DNA of 64,000 bases. It comes from Alphaproteobacteria bacterium (GTDB lineage Bacteria; Pseudomonadota; Alphaproteobacteria; Rhodobacterales; Rhodobacteraceae). Location: the NCBI GenBank assembly GCA_030427405.1, contig JAUHXK010000005.1, positions 1-64,000 of the forward strand, written 5' to 3'. The notes below the pieces were generated by a model. That model ran no database searches. It was given only the letters and a program-made list of their open reading frames with translations, and was not told the DNA's origin. Of this stretch, positions 18,371 through 27,855 are shown one piece after another (position 1 is the stretch's first letter; each line of letters starts with the position of its first letter). The position numbers and the translations under genes were made by a program.

Positions 18371-20176
18371 TCAGGCTCCGAAAATACTTGCACCGGCGTC
18401 GGCCGAGCCGACCGCGTTGCGGAAGGCGCCGAACAGGTCACGCCCGACGCCATGTTGGTTGGATGAAAGATCGGCGGTTGCCGGGTTGCGGTCCAATACG
18501 CCTGGGGTCAGGATTTCAAGAACGCCCGTCACCGCATCGACCCGCAGCAGGTCACCGTCCTGCAGATGGGCGATCGGGCCGCCGTCCAGCGCCTCGGGGC
18601 AGACATGAATGGCGGCAGGGACCTTACCGGACGCACCCGACATCCGGCCATCGGTGACCAGAGCCACTTTTTGACCCCTGCCCTGCAGGATCGAAAGCAT
18701 CGGCGTCAGAGAGTGCAATTCGGGCATGCCGTTGGCCTTGGGTCCCTGAAAGCGGACAACGACGATGACGTCATCGGTGAACTCTCCGGCCTTGAAGGCA
18801 GCTTTGACATCGTCTTGGTCGTGGAACACTCGGACCGGCGCTTCGACCACCTGGTGTTCGGGCGCGACGGCTGAAACCTTCATGACGCCCGTGCCCAGGT
18901 TGCCGGTCAGGCGCGACAGGCCGCCGGTGGGTTGGAACGGGTCATTGGCCGGGCGCACGATCTTTTCGTTCAGGCTGTGGCCTGCGCCGTCCTCCCAGAC
19001 CAGTTCGCCGTCTTTGAGCTTGGGTTCCTTGGTATAGTTGTGCAGACCCTGCCCCGCGACGGTCAGCGTGTCGGGATGCAGCAAACCGTTGTCCAGCAGG
19101 GTGCCGATGGCAAAGCCCAGCCCCCCGGCGGCATGGAAATGGTTCACGTCGGCCAAGCCGTTGGGATAGACCCGCGCGACCAGGGGCACGACGCCAGAGA
19201 TGTCGGAAAAATCCTGCCAATCCAGCACGATACCGCCCGCGCGCGCCATCGCGATCAGGTGGATCAGCAGGTTGGTCGATCCGCCTGTGGCCATCAGGCC
19301 GACAATCCCGTTGACGAATGCGCGTTCATCGAGGATCTGACAGACCGGCGTGTAATGGTTGCCCAGCGCGCTGAGCGACAGGGCGCGGCGGGCGCCTTCC
19401 TCGGTCAGCGCATCCCGCAGGGGCGTGTTCGGGTTGACGAAGCTGGACCCCGGCAGGTGCAGGCCCATGAATTCCATAAGCATCTGGTTGGTATTGGCGG
19501 TGCCATAGAACGTGCAGGTACCCGGGCCGTGATAGGCGGCCATTTCGGCCTTCATCAGCGCGTCGCGGCCCACCTCTCCGGCGGCGAATTGCTGGCGGAC
19601 CTTGGCTTTTTCGTCGTTGGGCAAGCCGCTGGTCATGGGACCGGCAGGCAGGAAGACGGCTGGCAGATGGCCAAAGGCCTGTGCACCGATCACCAGACCG
19701 GGCACGATCTTGTCGCATACGCCCAGGAACACGGCAGCGTCATAGGTGTTATGGCTGAGCGCCACACCCGTTGCCAGGGCAATCACATCGCGTGAGAACA
19801 AAGACAGTTCCATCCCCGCCTCGCCCTGTGTGACCCCGTCGCACATTGCGGGCACACCACCGGCGACCTGAGCCGTGCCTCCCGCCGCACGGATCGCGTC
19901 GCGGATCAGGGCGGGATAGCGTTCGAAAGGCTGGTGGGCAGACAACATGTCATTATAGGCGGTGACAATTCCCAGGTTACCGGCCGTTCCGGTTGCCATG
20001 GATTGCTGGTCTGCCCCGGCCCCGGCATAGGCATGGGCCTGCCCGCTGCAGGACAGGTGCGCGCGGGCGGGACCCTTGGAGCGGGCCTGTTCCATGCGTT
20101 CAAGATGCGGGCCACGCAAATCCGCGCTGCGGTCGATGATCCGCCGGGTGACTTCGGAAATAACTGAGTGAACCAT
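18371..20176 (-). CDS. edd: 6-phosphogluconate dehydratase
   Basis: Iron-sulfur enzyme that dehydrates 6-phosphogluconate to KDPG. At 601 residues it is the usual length. It carries the IlvD/Edd signature [12 protein letters not shown], the conserved [14 protein letters not shown] segment with cluster-binding Cys, and [18 protein letters not shown] near the C-terminus. It sits two bases after zwf, with GGAGG inside the zwf end as its ribosome site, so translation is probably coupled. Confidence 0.97.
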   Translation of the reverse strand: MVHSVISEVTRRIIDRSADLRGPHLERMEQARSKGPARAHLSCSGQAHAYAGAGADQQSMATGTAGNLGIVTAYNDMLSAHQPFERYPALIRDAIRAAGGTAQVAGGVPAMCDGVTQGEAGMELSLFSRDVIALATGVALSHNTYDAAVFLGVCDKIVPGLVIGAQAFGHLPAVFLPAGPMTSGLPNDEKAKVRQQFAAGEVGRDALMKAEMAAYHGPGTCTFYGTANTNQMLMEFMGLHLPGSSFVNPNTPLRDALTEEGARRALSLSALGNHYTPVCQILDERAFVNGIVGLMATGGSTNLLIHLIAMARAGGIVLDWQDFSDISGVVPLVARVYPNGLADVNHFHAAGGLGFAIGTLLDNGLLHPDTLTVAGQGLHNYTKEPKLKDGELVWEDGAGHSLNEKIVRPANDPFQPTGGLSRLTGNLGTGVMKVSAVAPEHQVVEAPVRVFHDQDDVKAAFKAGEFTDDVIVVVRFQGPKANGMPELHSLTPMLSILQGRGQKVALVTDGRMSGASGKVPAAIHVCPEALDGGPIAHLQDGDLLRVDAVTGVLEILTPGVLDRNPATADLSSNQHGVGRDLFGAFRNAVGSADAGASIFGA

Positions 20177-20178
20177 GT

Positions 20179-21624
20179 CTAACCTCCGATCTGACGCCAG
20201 CGGCGTCCATCCCGATGCATCAGCATCAATGCATCTTCGGGACCTGAACTTCCCTGATCATAGCGCGACGGGCGGTCTCCGCGCTCTTCCCAACCCTGGA
20301 TAATGGGGTCGACCCAAGCCCATGCCGCCTCGGCCTCGTCGCCACGCATGAACAGGGTCTGATCACCGCGGATCACATCCATCACCAGTCTTTCATAGGC
20401 GTCCTGCGCGCGCACATCTCCGCCCAGGGCTTCGGCGAAGCTCATGTCCAGGGACACATCGGACAGCCGGAACCCGCCCGGACCGGGGTCCTTGATCGTG
20501 GTGCGCAGGGTGATGCCTTCGTCCGGTTGCAGACGGATCACCAGGACATTGCCGCGCAAGGGGCCGACATTTGGGAAAATCGTGTGCGGCGGGTCACGGA
20601 AAAACACCGCGATCTCGGATTCGCGTGCGCGCAGACGTTTGCCCGTACGCAAATAGAATGGCACACCCGCCCAGCGCCAGTTGCCTATATGAGCCTTGAG
20701 CGCAATGAAGCTTTCGGTGGCGCTGTCGGGATTGCCGACGTGATCCAGATAGCTGTCGTCGCCCTTGTCGGCCCGGTACTGGCCACGGGCAATGTCCGAT
20801 TGGGATACGGGCTCAAGCGCCTCGATCACCTTGACCTTTTCATCGCGGACCGCATTGGGCGAAAACTTCGATGGCGGCTCCATCGCGGTCAGGCACAAAA
20901 GCTGAACCAGGTGGTTCTGGATCATATCCCGCATGGCGCCGGACTGATCGTAATACGCGCCGCGCCCCTCTACCCCGACTGTTTCGGCCACGGTAATCTG
21001 AACGTGGTCGATATGGGTCGCGTTCCACAGCGGCTCAAACAGCGAATTGGCAAAGCGCAGCGCCATGAGGTTCTGGACCGTTTCCTTGCCCAGATAATGG
21101 TCGATCCGGTAAATCTGGTGTTCTTCGAAACAGGCACGCAGACCCGCGTTCAGGCCTTTTGCCGATGCCAGATCATTGCCAAAGGGTTTTTCCACGACGA
21201 TCCGGCTGTCTGGCGTGGCCAGGCCATGTTCCTGAAGCCGTTTCGCGATACCGGGAAACAGGTTCGGACCGACCGAAAGATAGAAGGCGCGCACAACGTC
21301 ATCGCGCAACGCGCCGCTGAGGTCTTTCCACCCCGCATCGCCCAGCGCATCAACCGGCACATATTCCACGCGCGTCAGAAAGTCGTCGAGGACATCCTTG
21401 TTGAAATCCGAGGCGAATTTCTGGATCGCGTCCCGGACCTGCTGGCGAAAGCCGTCGGTGTCCATGTCAGAGCGCGCCGTACCGATGATGCGGGCATCCT
21501 GGGGCATCTGGCCAACTTCGAACCGGTGATACAGGCCCGGCAGGATCTTGCGCTGCGCCAAGTCCCCGGTGGCACCGAACAGCACCAGGTCAAAGGGATG
21601 AACCGGAATTACGCGTGAAACCAT
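20179..21624 (-). CDS. zwf: Glucose-6-phosphate 1-dehydrogenase
   Basis: Oxidises glucose-6-phosphate to 6-phosphogluconolactone with NAD(P)+. The 481-residue enzyme has the nucleotide-binding [12 protein letters not shown] at 15-26, EKPFGND near 145-151 and the active-site RIDHYLGKE at 173-181. It is first in the zwf-edd-eda operon, with AGGAG eight bases before ATG. A promoter and a perfect LacI-family operator lie upstream. No pgl gene follows, unlike many ED operons, so lactone hydrolysis is spontaneous or encoded elsewhere. Confidence 0.97.
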   Translation of the reverse strand: MVSRVIPVHPFDLVLFGATGDLAQRKILPGLYHRFEVGQMPQDARIIGTARSDMDTDGFRQQVRDAIQKFASDFNKDVLDDFLTRVEYVPVDALGDAGWKDLSGALRDDVVRAFYLSVGPNLFPGIAKRLQEHGLATPDSRIVVEKPFGNDLASAKGLNAGLRACFEEHQIYRIDHYLGKETVQNLMALRFANSLFEPLWNATHIDHVQITVAETVGVEGRGAYYDQSGAMRDMIQNHLVQLLCLTAMEPPSKFSPNAVRDEKVKVIEALEPVSQSDIARGQYRADKGDDSYLDHVGNPDSATESFIALKAHIGNWRWAGVPFYLRTGKRLRARESEIAVFFRDPPHTIFPNVGPLRGNVLVIRLQPDEGITLRTTIKDPGPGGFRLSDVSLDMSFAEALGGDVRAQDAYERLVMDVIRGDQTLFMRGDEAEAAWAWVDPIIQGWEERGDRPSRYDQGSSGPEDALMLMHRDGRRWRQIGG

Positions 21625-21699
21625 TCGCTGGCTCCTTTTGTGGTCTTCGCGGTCAGCTTAGCAGGACGACCGGCGCGGATTGAGGTGGCGGATACGCAC

Positions 21700-21713
21700 T
21701 GTTATCGCTAACA
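21700..21713 (-). promoter_or_regulatory. LacI/GalR-family operator upstream of zwf
   Basis: TGTTAGCGATAACA on the operon-sense strand matches every fixed base of the LacI/GalR consensus TGnnAnCGnTnnCA and is close to the gluconate-repressor site (ATGTTA-N4-TAACAT). It overlaps a second palindrome TCGCTAA-ATG-TTAGCGA. It lies right at or just after the predicted transcription start, a position that suits repression of the Entner-Doudoroff genes. The regulator is not encoded in the window. Confidence 0.75.
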
Positions 21714-21722
21714 TTTAGCGAC

Positions 21723-21751
21723 TGAATAAAAAGAAACGGCCAGAAAATCAA
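21723..21751 (-). promoter_or_regulatory. Predicted sigma70-type promoter of zwf-edd-eda
   Basis: TTGATT (21751-21746) and TATTCA (21728-21723) with a 17-base AT-rich spacer on the minus strand. The expected start is near 21716, overlapping the operator. Confidence 0.65.
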
Positions 21752-21791
21752 GCACGGATTTGCTTTATCCGCCGTCTGCGCACCCGACCGA

Positions 21792-24035
21792 TCAGGCCTG
21801 GTTGTTCAGGTATTCCATGACGGCAGGCCGGACCGATTGTTCGCCCCGGTGACGCGCATCGGCGATGATCTTGCGGACTTCCTGCAGATTTGAACGCAAA
21901 AGCAAGCTCTTGACCGGCCCGATCGACGCGGGGCGCATCGACAAGGTACGAATTCCCATTGCCGCCAGGCACAAGGCCTCGACCGGGCGGCCGGCATCTT
22001 CGCCGCAGAAACTGACCGGAGTTTCCGAGATGTCGCATCGCTCGACGATCCGCTCGATCAGGCTGAGAAAGCTGACATTCAACGTATCGTACCGGCGGCG
22101 CACCAGTTCGTTTTCCCGGTCGGCGGCAAAGAAAAACTGTTTCAGGTCATTCCCGCCGATCGAAATGAAATCGACCTCGTCAAAGAACTTTTGCGGCGAA
22201 AAGGCAAGCGAAGGCGTTTCCAGCATTGCGCCGACCTCAAGCGTTTCCGGCAGCGCATGGCCCAGCCGTTTTTCCCGCTCGATTGTTTTGTTCACCTCCC
22301 AGCGGGCTTCGCGGTATTCGTCCGCCTGCGCCACGAACGGGAACATAAGGCTTAACGGGCGGCCATTTGCAGCGCGGATCAGCGCCTGAAGCTGCATGCG
22401 CATCACGCCCCGCTTGTCCAGACCAACGCGAATGGCGCGCCAGCCCAGGGCCGGGTTCGGCTCGGCGATGTGCTTCATATAGGGCAACACCTTGTCCGAC
22501 CCGATATCCAGCGTCCGGAACACCACGCGCTTTCCCTGGGCGGCGTCCAGAACCCGCTGGTACTGTGTCACCAGTTCAGACCGCTTTGGCATCTGGTTGC
22601 GAACCAGAAACTGCAACTCGGTCCGAAACAGGCCGACGCCTTCGGCACCGGAATGCCCCAGAGACGGCAGGTCGGCCATCAGCCCGGCATTCATCACCAG
22701 GTTGATCCGGGCACCATCCTGCGTGACGGTCGGCGTTTCACGGATCGACGCGTAGCGTTCCTGCGCCTTGGCCTGCATGGCGATCTTGTCGCGGAAGGCG
22801 CTGACAACCTGATCTTCCGGGCGCAGATGCACGATCCCCTGGTCCCCGTCGACCAGGATGTGATCGCCGTTCAGCGCCTCGGTGGTGATGCGGCCCACAT
22901 GGACCACCAGCGGAATAGCCAGAGCGCGGGCCACGATGGTGGCATGGCTGCCGACGGACCCTTCCTCGAGCACGATCCCCTTGAGCGATCTTCCATATTC
23001 CAAGAGATCGCCCGGCCCTATATTGCGGGCGATCAAGATCGGATCGGGCGGCAGATCGGCTTCGCCGTTATTGCCCTGCCCCGTCAGAATGCGCAGCAAT
23101 CTGTTGCTGAGGTCATCCAGATCGGCCAGCCGCTCGCGCAGATAGGTGTCGGTCACCTGCCCCATTCGGGCGCGCGCCTGCGACTGTTCTTTCTCGACCG
23201 CCGCTTCAGCACTGAGACCGCGAGAGATGTCTTCTTCCATGCGCCGCATCCAGCCCTTGGAATTGGCAAACATGCGATAGGCTTCAAGGACCTGAAGCTG
23301 TTCGTTATCCCCGTCCTTGGATATTTCGAGCATCTTGTCGACACCGACCCGCAGCTCTTCGACGGCTTCGGTCAGACGCTGCAGCTCTCGGTGCGGGTCT
23401 TCGGCGATGGGGTTCGTCACGACAACGCGCGGCTCGTGCAGCCAAACATGCCCTTCGGCAGACCCTTCCTGCGCCTGCCCGCCGCGCAAAAGAACCGATT
23501 GCTGGTGCAGCGGCGACAATGCCGCGCCTTCGCCGACAAATGCGCCCAGTTCCGCCATCTCGGCCAGAACCATCGCGACGACTTCCAGCGCATAGACCTC
23601 GTCCGCCGAAAATTCGCGTGCCTCGCGGGACTGCACGACCAGAACACCCAGTTTTTCGCCCAGCCTTTGCACCGGCACACCCAGGAACGAGGAATAGCGT
23701 TCCTCTCCGGTTTCGGGCATGTATCGAAACCCTTTGGCCGATGGGGCATCGGCGGCGTTTACAACCTCGCCGGTTTTGGCGACACGGCCCACAAGCCCTT
23801 CGCCCATGCGCATACGGGTTTTGTGAACGGATTCCGGCGACAGACCCTCTGTCGCGCACAGTTCCAGTGTTTCTTCGTCCCGGAACAGATAGATCGAACA
23901 CACCTCGCACCGGATGCTGTCGGCAATCAGGTGCGTGATCCGGTCAAGGCGTTCCTGACCGGCGGCTTCGCTCGCCATCTCTTCGCGCAACCGCCCAAGC
24001 AGCTTGCGGGATTCTGTTTCGGTGCCGTCCGCCAT
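21792..24035 (-). CDS. ptsP: PEP-protein phosphotransferase of the nitrogen PTS (EI-Ntr)
   Basis: Enzyme I-Ntr takes phosphate from phosphoenolpyruvate and passes it to NPr and EIIA-Ntr, a regulatory cascade linked to nitrogen and potassium balance. The 747-residue protein has an N-terminal GAF domain (about 25-165), a helical HPr-binding part, the phospho-His364 in GSVGSHATIVARAL, and a C-terminal PEP-binding barrel (ILAPFV-like MFPFVAQADEYREA; FFSIGGNDL-like FISIGGNDLKQF; CGEDAGRP). It lies 44 bp after lysC on the same strand, a neighbourhood common in this order, so the two are probably cotranscribed. Confidence 0.96.
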   Translation of the reverse strand: MADGTETESRKLLGRLREEMASEAAGQERLDRITHLIADSIRCEVCSIYLFRDEETLELCATEGLSPESVHKTRMRMGEGLVGRVAKTGEVVNAADAPSAKGFRYMPETGEERYSSFLGVPVQRLGEKLGVLVVQSREAREFSADEVYALEVVAMVLAEMAELGAFVGEGAALSPLHQQSVLLRGGQAQEGSAEGHVWLHEPRVVVTNPIAEDPHRELQRLTEAVEELRVGVDKMLEISKDGDNEQLQVLEAYRMFANSKGWMRRMEEDISRGLSAEAAVEKEQSQARARMGQVTDTYLRERLADLDDLSNRLLRILTGQGNNGEADLPPDPILIARNIGPGDLLEYGRSLKGIVLEEGSVGSHATIVARALAIPLVVHVGRITTEALNGDHILVDGDQGIVHLRPEDQVVSAFRDKIAMQAKAQERYASIRETPTVTQDGARINLVMNAGLMADLPSLGHSGAEGVGLFRTELQFLVRNQMPKRSELVTQYQRVLDAAQGKRVVFRTLDIGSDKVLPYMKHIAEPNPALGWRAIRVGLDKRGVMRMQLQALIRAANGRPLSLMFPFVAQADEYREARWEVNKTIEREKRLGHALPETLEVGAMLETPSLAFSPQKFFDEVDFISIGGNDLKQFFFAADRENELVRRRYDTLNVSFLSLIERIVERCDISETPVSFCGEDAGRPVEALCLAAMGIRTLSMRPASIGPVKSLLLRSNLQEVRKIIADARHRGEQSVRPAVMEYLNNQA

Positions 24036-24079
24036 GGCCCAACCAGTTTAAGGTGTCAGGCGCCCCTTGGCCGAAATGC

Positions 24080-25318
24080 TCAGGCCGCCTTGTCCAGTTC
24101 AAATGCATCATGCAGTGCCTGAACCGCAAGTTCCATGTATTTCCTGTCCATCAGGACCGAAATTTTGATCTCAGAGGTTGTGATCACCTTGATGTTGATC
24201 CCTTCGTCCGAAAGCACCTTGAACATCTTTGCCGCAACCCCCGATTGCGAGCGCATCCCGATGCCGACGACCGAAACCTTGCAGACATCTTCGTCGGCCA
24301 CCAGTTCGGCATAGTTCAACTCGCCCTTTTCCTTGATCGCCAGCAGCGCCTGTTCGGCCCGTGCAACCTGGTTTGTGGGGCAAGAGAAGGTCATGTCGGT
24401 GCGCCCTTCGTCCGAGATGTTCTGGACGATCATGTCGACATTCACCCCCTCGTCGCTGAGCGCGGTAAAGATGATCGAGGCGATACCGGGGCGGTCAGCC
24501 ACGGAAACGACGGTCATCTTGGCTTCGTCGCGGGAATAGGCCACACCGGCCACAACATTGGATTCCATGATATCCTCCTCATCGCAGACCAGCGTACCGG
24601 CCTCGTCGGATTGTTCTTCAAAGCTTGAGAGAACGCGCAGTTTCACCTTGTAGCGCATTGCCAGTTCGACCGAACGGGTCTGCAGCACCTTGGCCCCAAG
24701 CGAGGCCAGTTCGAGCATTTCCTCGAACGAGATGCGGTCCAGCTTGCGCGCCTTTTCACAGATGCGCGGGTCGGTGGTATAGACGCCGTCCACATCGGTA
24801 TAGATATCGCACCGCTCGGCGCCAAAGGCGGCAGCAAAAGCCACGGCAGTGGTGTCCGAGCCGCCCCGGCCCAGCGTGGTGATGCGGCCTTCGGGGCTGA
24901 TGCCCTGAAACCCCGCAACAACCGCCACGCGCATTCCCTCACCGAATTTCTGAGTGATGTTCTCGGGCGGGATCTCTTCGATCCTGGCCGCCGAATGCGC
25001 CCCGTTCGTAATCAGCGGCACCTGCCAGCCCTGCCAGCTGCGGGCAGGAATATCCATTTCCTGCAAGGTCAGCGCCATCAGCCCGGCGGTGACGTTTTCC
25101 CCCGAGGACACGACCGCATCATATTCGCGGGCGTCATACAGAGGCGAGATTTCGTCGACCCAGCCAACCAGTTCATTGGTCTTGCCGGACATGGCCGAAA
25201 CGATGACGATCACGTCATAGCCTTTTGCCACCTCGACACCGATGCGCTTGGCAACACGGCGGATGCGGTCCAGGTTTGCGACGGATGTTCCGCCGAATTT
25301 CATCACGAGTACGGGCAT
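24080..25318 (-). CDS. lysC: Aspartate kinase
   Basis: Phosphorylates aspartate as the first step toward lysine, threonine and methionine. The 412-residue protein begins with the kinase signature KFGGTSVANLDRI, has GRGGSDTTAVAFAA near 170-184, and ends with two ACT domains (about 265-410) that bind lysine and threonine for feedback control. thrC lies about 13 kb away. It heads a lysC-ptsP unit and is divergent from a small secreted-protein gene. Confidence 0.96.
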   Translation of the reverse strand: MPVLVMKFGGTSVANLDRIRRVAKRIGVEVAKGYDVIVIVSAMSGKTNELVGWVDEISPLYDAREYDAVVSSGENVTAGLMALTLQEMDIPARSWQGWQVPLITNGAHSAARIEEIPPENITQKFGEGMRVAVVAGFQGISPEGRITTLGRGGSDTTAVAFAAAFGAERCDIYTDVDGVYTTDPRICEKARKLDRISFEEMLELASLGAKVLQTRSVELAMRYKVKLRVLSSFEEQSDEAGTLVCDEEDIMESNVVAGVAYSRDEAKMTVVSVADRPGIASIIFTALSDEGVNVDMIVQNISDEGRTDMTFSCPTNQVARAEQALLAIKEKGELNYAELVADEDVCKVSVVGIGMRSQSGVAAKMFKVLSDEGINIKVITTSEIKISVLMDRKYMELAVQALHDAFELDKAA

Positions 25319-25484
25319 GGGGGCAAGTGTCTCCGCGCCTTGGAATTCCGGTTCCGTGCCTCATATGCGAGGGGGGGCCAGAGGGCAAGGCTGCAAAGAT
25401 CATCATGGCCCCAACAGGGGCGGGTTTACAACGCGGCCCGGCGGTGTCAGCGTGAACAAAACCATTGCCGCCAAAAGGATTGCC

Positions 25485-25841
25485 ATGCTTCGTTACGTCT
25501 TAGCCTTCAGCCTTCTGTCCACCCCGGCGCTGGCCCAGGTGGCCACCCAATCCGGGACCGATGGCAAAAACGCCCTGGGAACGGTTCCTTGCGCGGCCAT
25601 TGCCGGGCAACCGCTGGAAAGCTGCAAATCCGAACTGCGCCGCAAGGATGACGGGTCGGCCACGCTGGCTGTGTTGCTGAACACGGGCGATGTCAGGAAT
25701 ATCTACTTTACGGACGGCATTCCGACGTCCAGCAGTTCGGCCTCGAAGCTGACCTATGAAACACGCCACGACATCCTGATCATCTTCATCGAACCCGGCG
25801 AAGTCTACGAGATTCCGAAAGCCGCGCTAAACCCGCAATAG
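25485..25841 (+). CDS. Small secreted protein of unknown function
   Basis: A 118-residue protein with a clear signal peptide (MLRYVLAFSLLSTPALAQ, cleavage after ALA) and a mature part with two Cys (VPCAAIAGQPLESCKSELRR) that could form a disulfide. The C-terminal half is beta-rich and ends EVYEIPKAALNPQ. It probably acts in the periplasm; no characterised family was recognised, though similar proteins occur in Rhodobacterales. AAGGA lies six bases before the ATG at 25485; an upstream GTG at 25452 would lengthen the signal peptide n-region and lacks a ribosome site. Confidence 0.75.
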   Translation: MLRYVLAFSLLSTPALAQVATQSGTDGKNALGTVPCAAIAGQPLESCKSELRRKDDGSATLAVLLNTGDVRNIYFTDGIPTSSSSASKLTYETRHDILIIFIEPGEVYEIPKAALNPQ

Positions 25842-25856
25842 AAGCTTAGAAAGCCC

Positions 25857-25882
25857 AACGCGGGCCGAAAACAGCCCGCGTT
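25857..25882. terminator. Hairpin between convergent genes
   Basis: AACGCGGGC, loop CGAAAACA, GCCCGCGTT: a nine-bp stem between the secreted-protein gene and the DUF1178 gene. No long T-run, but AA/TT ends allow use from either side. Confidence 0.6.
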
Positions 25883-25914
25883 ACGCCGGGCTATTGTCAC
25901 TGCACGCCAGTTGG

Positions 25915-26379
25915 TCAGTTGGTTTTGCGACTGGGAACAAACGGCAACGGCGCCACGGGGATCCCATCTTCGATCAGCGCCTTGGCCTCATCCGGCTTTG
26001 CCTCGCCATAGATCGCACGTTCGGGCGCGTCGCCCAGGTGAATCCTGCGCGCTTCATCCGCAAAATTCTTCCCGACATAATCGGAATTCTCTTCGACCCG
26101 GCGGCGCAATTCACTCAGCACTTTGGCAACGTCAGGCGAAGGCGTGGCGACGCTGACGTCACCCCCGGCTTCGGCTTTCGGCTGTTCGGGAGTATCCACG
26201 TCGTCGGATCGGCGCGCCGAACGCACCCGTGGTGTCATGATCGCCTTTTCGACGTCGCCGCATCCGCATACCGCGCAGGTCACCATGCCAGCGGCGGACA
26301 GTTTGTCAAAGGCTGCCGCAGATTGAAACCAGCTGTCGAAACTGTGGCCGTTACTACATTTAAGAGCGTACTGAATCAT
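25915..26379 (-). CDS. DUF1178 family protein
   Basis: A 154-residue protein that begins MIQYALKCSNGHSFDSWFQS and has CxxC-like pairs (CSNGH; CAVCGCGDVEKAIMTPRV) characteristic of DUF1178, a likely zinc-ribbon family widespread in alphaproteobacteria. The middle (50-85) is acidic and low complexity; the C-terminal part (VAKVLSELRRRVEENSDYVG then FADEARRIHLGD) is conserved. Function unknown. A NUDIX gene lies upstream on the same strand after 71 bp, so they may be cotranscribed. Confidence 0.85.
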   Translation of the reverse strand: MIQYALKCSNGHSFDSWFQSAAAFDKLSAAGMVTCAVCGCGDVEKAIMTPRVRSARRSDDVDTPEQPKAEAGGDVSVATPSPDVAKVLSELRRRVEENSDYVGKNFADEARRIHLGDAPERAIYGEAKPDEAKALIEDGIPVAPLPFVPSRKTN

Positions 26380-26450
26380 GTTTCGCCTAAAAAAGTCGCT
26401 GCTGAATAGATACTGACCAAAAGGGCAATGGCAAGCCCCACAGCCCGCGG

Positions 26451-26912
26451 TCAGTGAGGCAATGACCCGAAATTTAGCAAAACTGTGGAAAGTTCGGGAT
26501 CAGAAACCCTCAAAGACGCCTTTTTAGGCGCAAACCATCTGCGTTTTCGGGCAACGCATTCGGGGTATTCAGGATGAATGGTTTTGACCCGCAACGGAAA
26601 CACATCGACCAGGCACAGCAAGGGCTGCATCCCCGATTCGTGCTTGAAATAGCTGAACTGTCCCAGGCAGTCCGGCGCACACGTGCCTTTGACCCCGGCT
26701 TCTTCCCAGGCCTCTTGCGCAGCCGATTGTGCCGAGGTCAGCCCCGCGATGGGCCAGCCTTTCGGGATGATCCAGCGCCCGGAACCGCGTGTGGTGATCA
26801 ACAAGATCTCGGTCTTGCCACGGTCGGTCCGATAACACAGCGCCGCGGCTTGCTGTGCGACGCTGCAGCGCGTTCCCCTATAGATCGTTTCCTGCGTAAC
26901 CCTTATGCCCAT
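26451..26912 (-). CDS. NUDIX hydrolase
   Basis: A 153-residue nucleoside-diphosphate-linked-moiety hydrolase of the diphosphoinositol-polyphosphate phosphohydrolase-like group. The Nudix helix is GWPIAGLTSAQSAAQEAWEE followed by AGV, at about 53-75: the metal-binding EAWEEAG part is intact, but the early conserved Glu of Gx5E is Leu. The start at 26912 (MGIRVTQETIYRG) is preferred for its GGGGCAGGG upstream; two earlier in-frame starts add a non-conserved leader. A 13-bp inverted repeat CCACATGATGTGG lies about 90 bp upstream (27001-27013). Confidence 0.85.
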   Translation of the reverse strand: MGIRVTQETIYRGTRCSVAQQAAALCYRTDRGKTEILLITTRGSGRWIIPKGWPIAGLTSAQSAAQEAWEEAGVKGTCAPDCLGQFSYFKHESGMQPLLCLVDVFPLRVKTIHPEYPECVARKRRWFAPKKASLRVSDPELSTVLLNFGSLPH

Positions 26913-27000
26913 TGCCCTGCCCCATCTTTCGGGCGCATTTCCGCCCCTGGCTGCGGGCCATTCTTTATTGATCTGCTTCGCCGCCCGCCCCCGATACATA

Positions 27001-27013
27001 CCACATGATGTGG
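27001..27013. repeat. Inverted repeat upstream of NUDIX gene
   Basis: CCACAT-G-ATGTGG is a perfect 6-bp inverted repeat with a one-base centre, in the 140-bp gap between the EcsC and NUDIX genes. It could be an operator or chance; no known factor assigned. Confidence 0.3.
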
Positions 27014-27052
27014 CTGAGGCAAAATTCACCCCAAAGCTTGGGCGGCAACCGG

Positions 27053-27802
27053 TCAGACGGCCATGCGATGCGCAAGACGCTGCACCAGTTCGGGATGCGG
27101 GATATCCGCATCAATCGCCAGGCGCCGAAGCCCGAAATGGACGCGCGCGATCTGCTGGTAATAGCGGGAATAGACGAAATTGGTGCTGCCACCGGCCAGG
27201 GCACCCAGAACCGGCAGGGACTGCGCCGCCAGTTTCTGCCCCAGAACAACGGACAAACGCGGGGCCACGGCGGCAATCAGTTTCTGCATCGCCGGACCCG
27301 TCAAGGTCAGGCGCACTGAATAAAAGCCCAGATCGGCCCCGTCATCCTCGGACAGGGGACCGGCCGCAGACAGGACCCGGATTGAATCGAATTTCACATT
27401 CTCGGATGCAGGGTCAAACCCTTCGCTTGCCGCAACGCCCTGGATCGCGCGCAACAGCATGGCAGTTGTTGCCGGCAGTTCCACAAGCGCCGTCGAGAGA
27501 CCACCCGCGCCCCCGGCGGCGCCCATCGCCGTTGCAATTGCGGTGTTGACCCAGGGCTGCTGATCCGGGACCGCGCGCCTTGACCCCTGCGCCGCGACCA
27601 TCGCGGCCCGCAGCGCCTGTTCTGTCGCACCGGTCAGACCGAGGCGAACCGGGTCCGGCAATTGATCCAGCAGGGATTCTGCGGACCCGCCAAGGCGGTT
27701 GAGCAGTTTCACGCCCGCACCGCCCGCAGACCGATAGTGATCGGCAAGGCGGTCAAGCTCTGCCTCGGGGTCGACCTTGTCGATCAGAACCACGTCCTGC
27801 AT
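27053..27802 (-). CDS. EcsC family protein
   Basis: A 249-residue protein matching the EcsC family, which is named after a Bacillus protein next to the Ecs ABC transporter but has no known biochemical role. Recognisable parts are GGAGGLSTALVELPATTAML at about 105-124, then RAIQGVAASEGFDP, and the C-terminal AGGSTNFVYSRYYQQIARVH with FGLRRL. The glycine-rich hydrophobic part suggests membrane association. AGGAGG is seven bases before the ATG at 27802, so that start is chosen over one seven codons upstream. Confidence 0.85.
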   Translation of the reverse strand: MQDVVLIDKVDPEAELDRLADHYRSAGGAGVKLLNRLGGSAESLLDQLPDPVRLGLTGATEQALRAAMVAAQGSRRAVPDQQPWVNTAIATAMGAAGGAGGLSTALVELPATTAMLLRAIQGVAASEGFDPASENVKFDSIRVLSAAGPLSEDDGADLGFYSVRLTLTGPAMQKLIAAVAPRLSVVLGQKLAAQSLPVLGALAGGSTNFVYSRYYQQIARVHFGLRRLAIDADIPHPELVQRLAHRMAV

Positions 27803-27855
27803 CCGTGCCCTCCTGAAAGACAAAGATTGGTGCCTTTCAGTGCATTTTCAATAGA

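Noticed and set aside
22470-24122. A 550-codon plus-strand frame opposite ptsP
   Set aside because: Antisense of a certain gene; the product is His/Arg/Gln-rich without domains.
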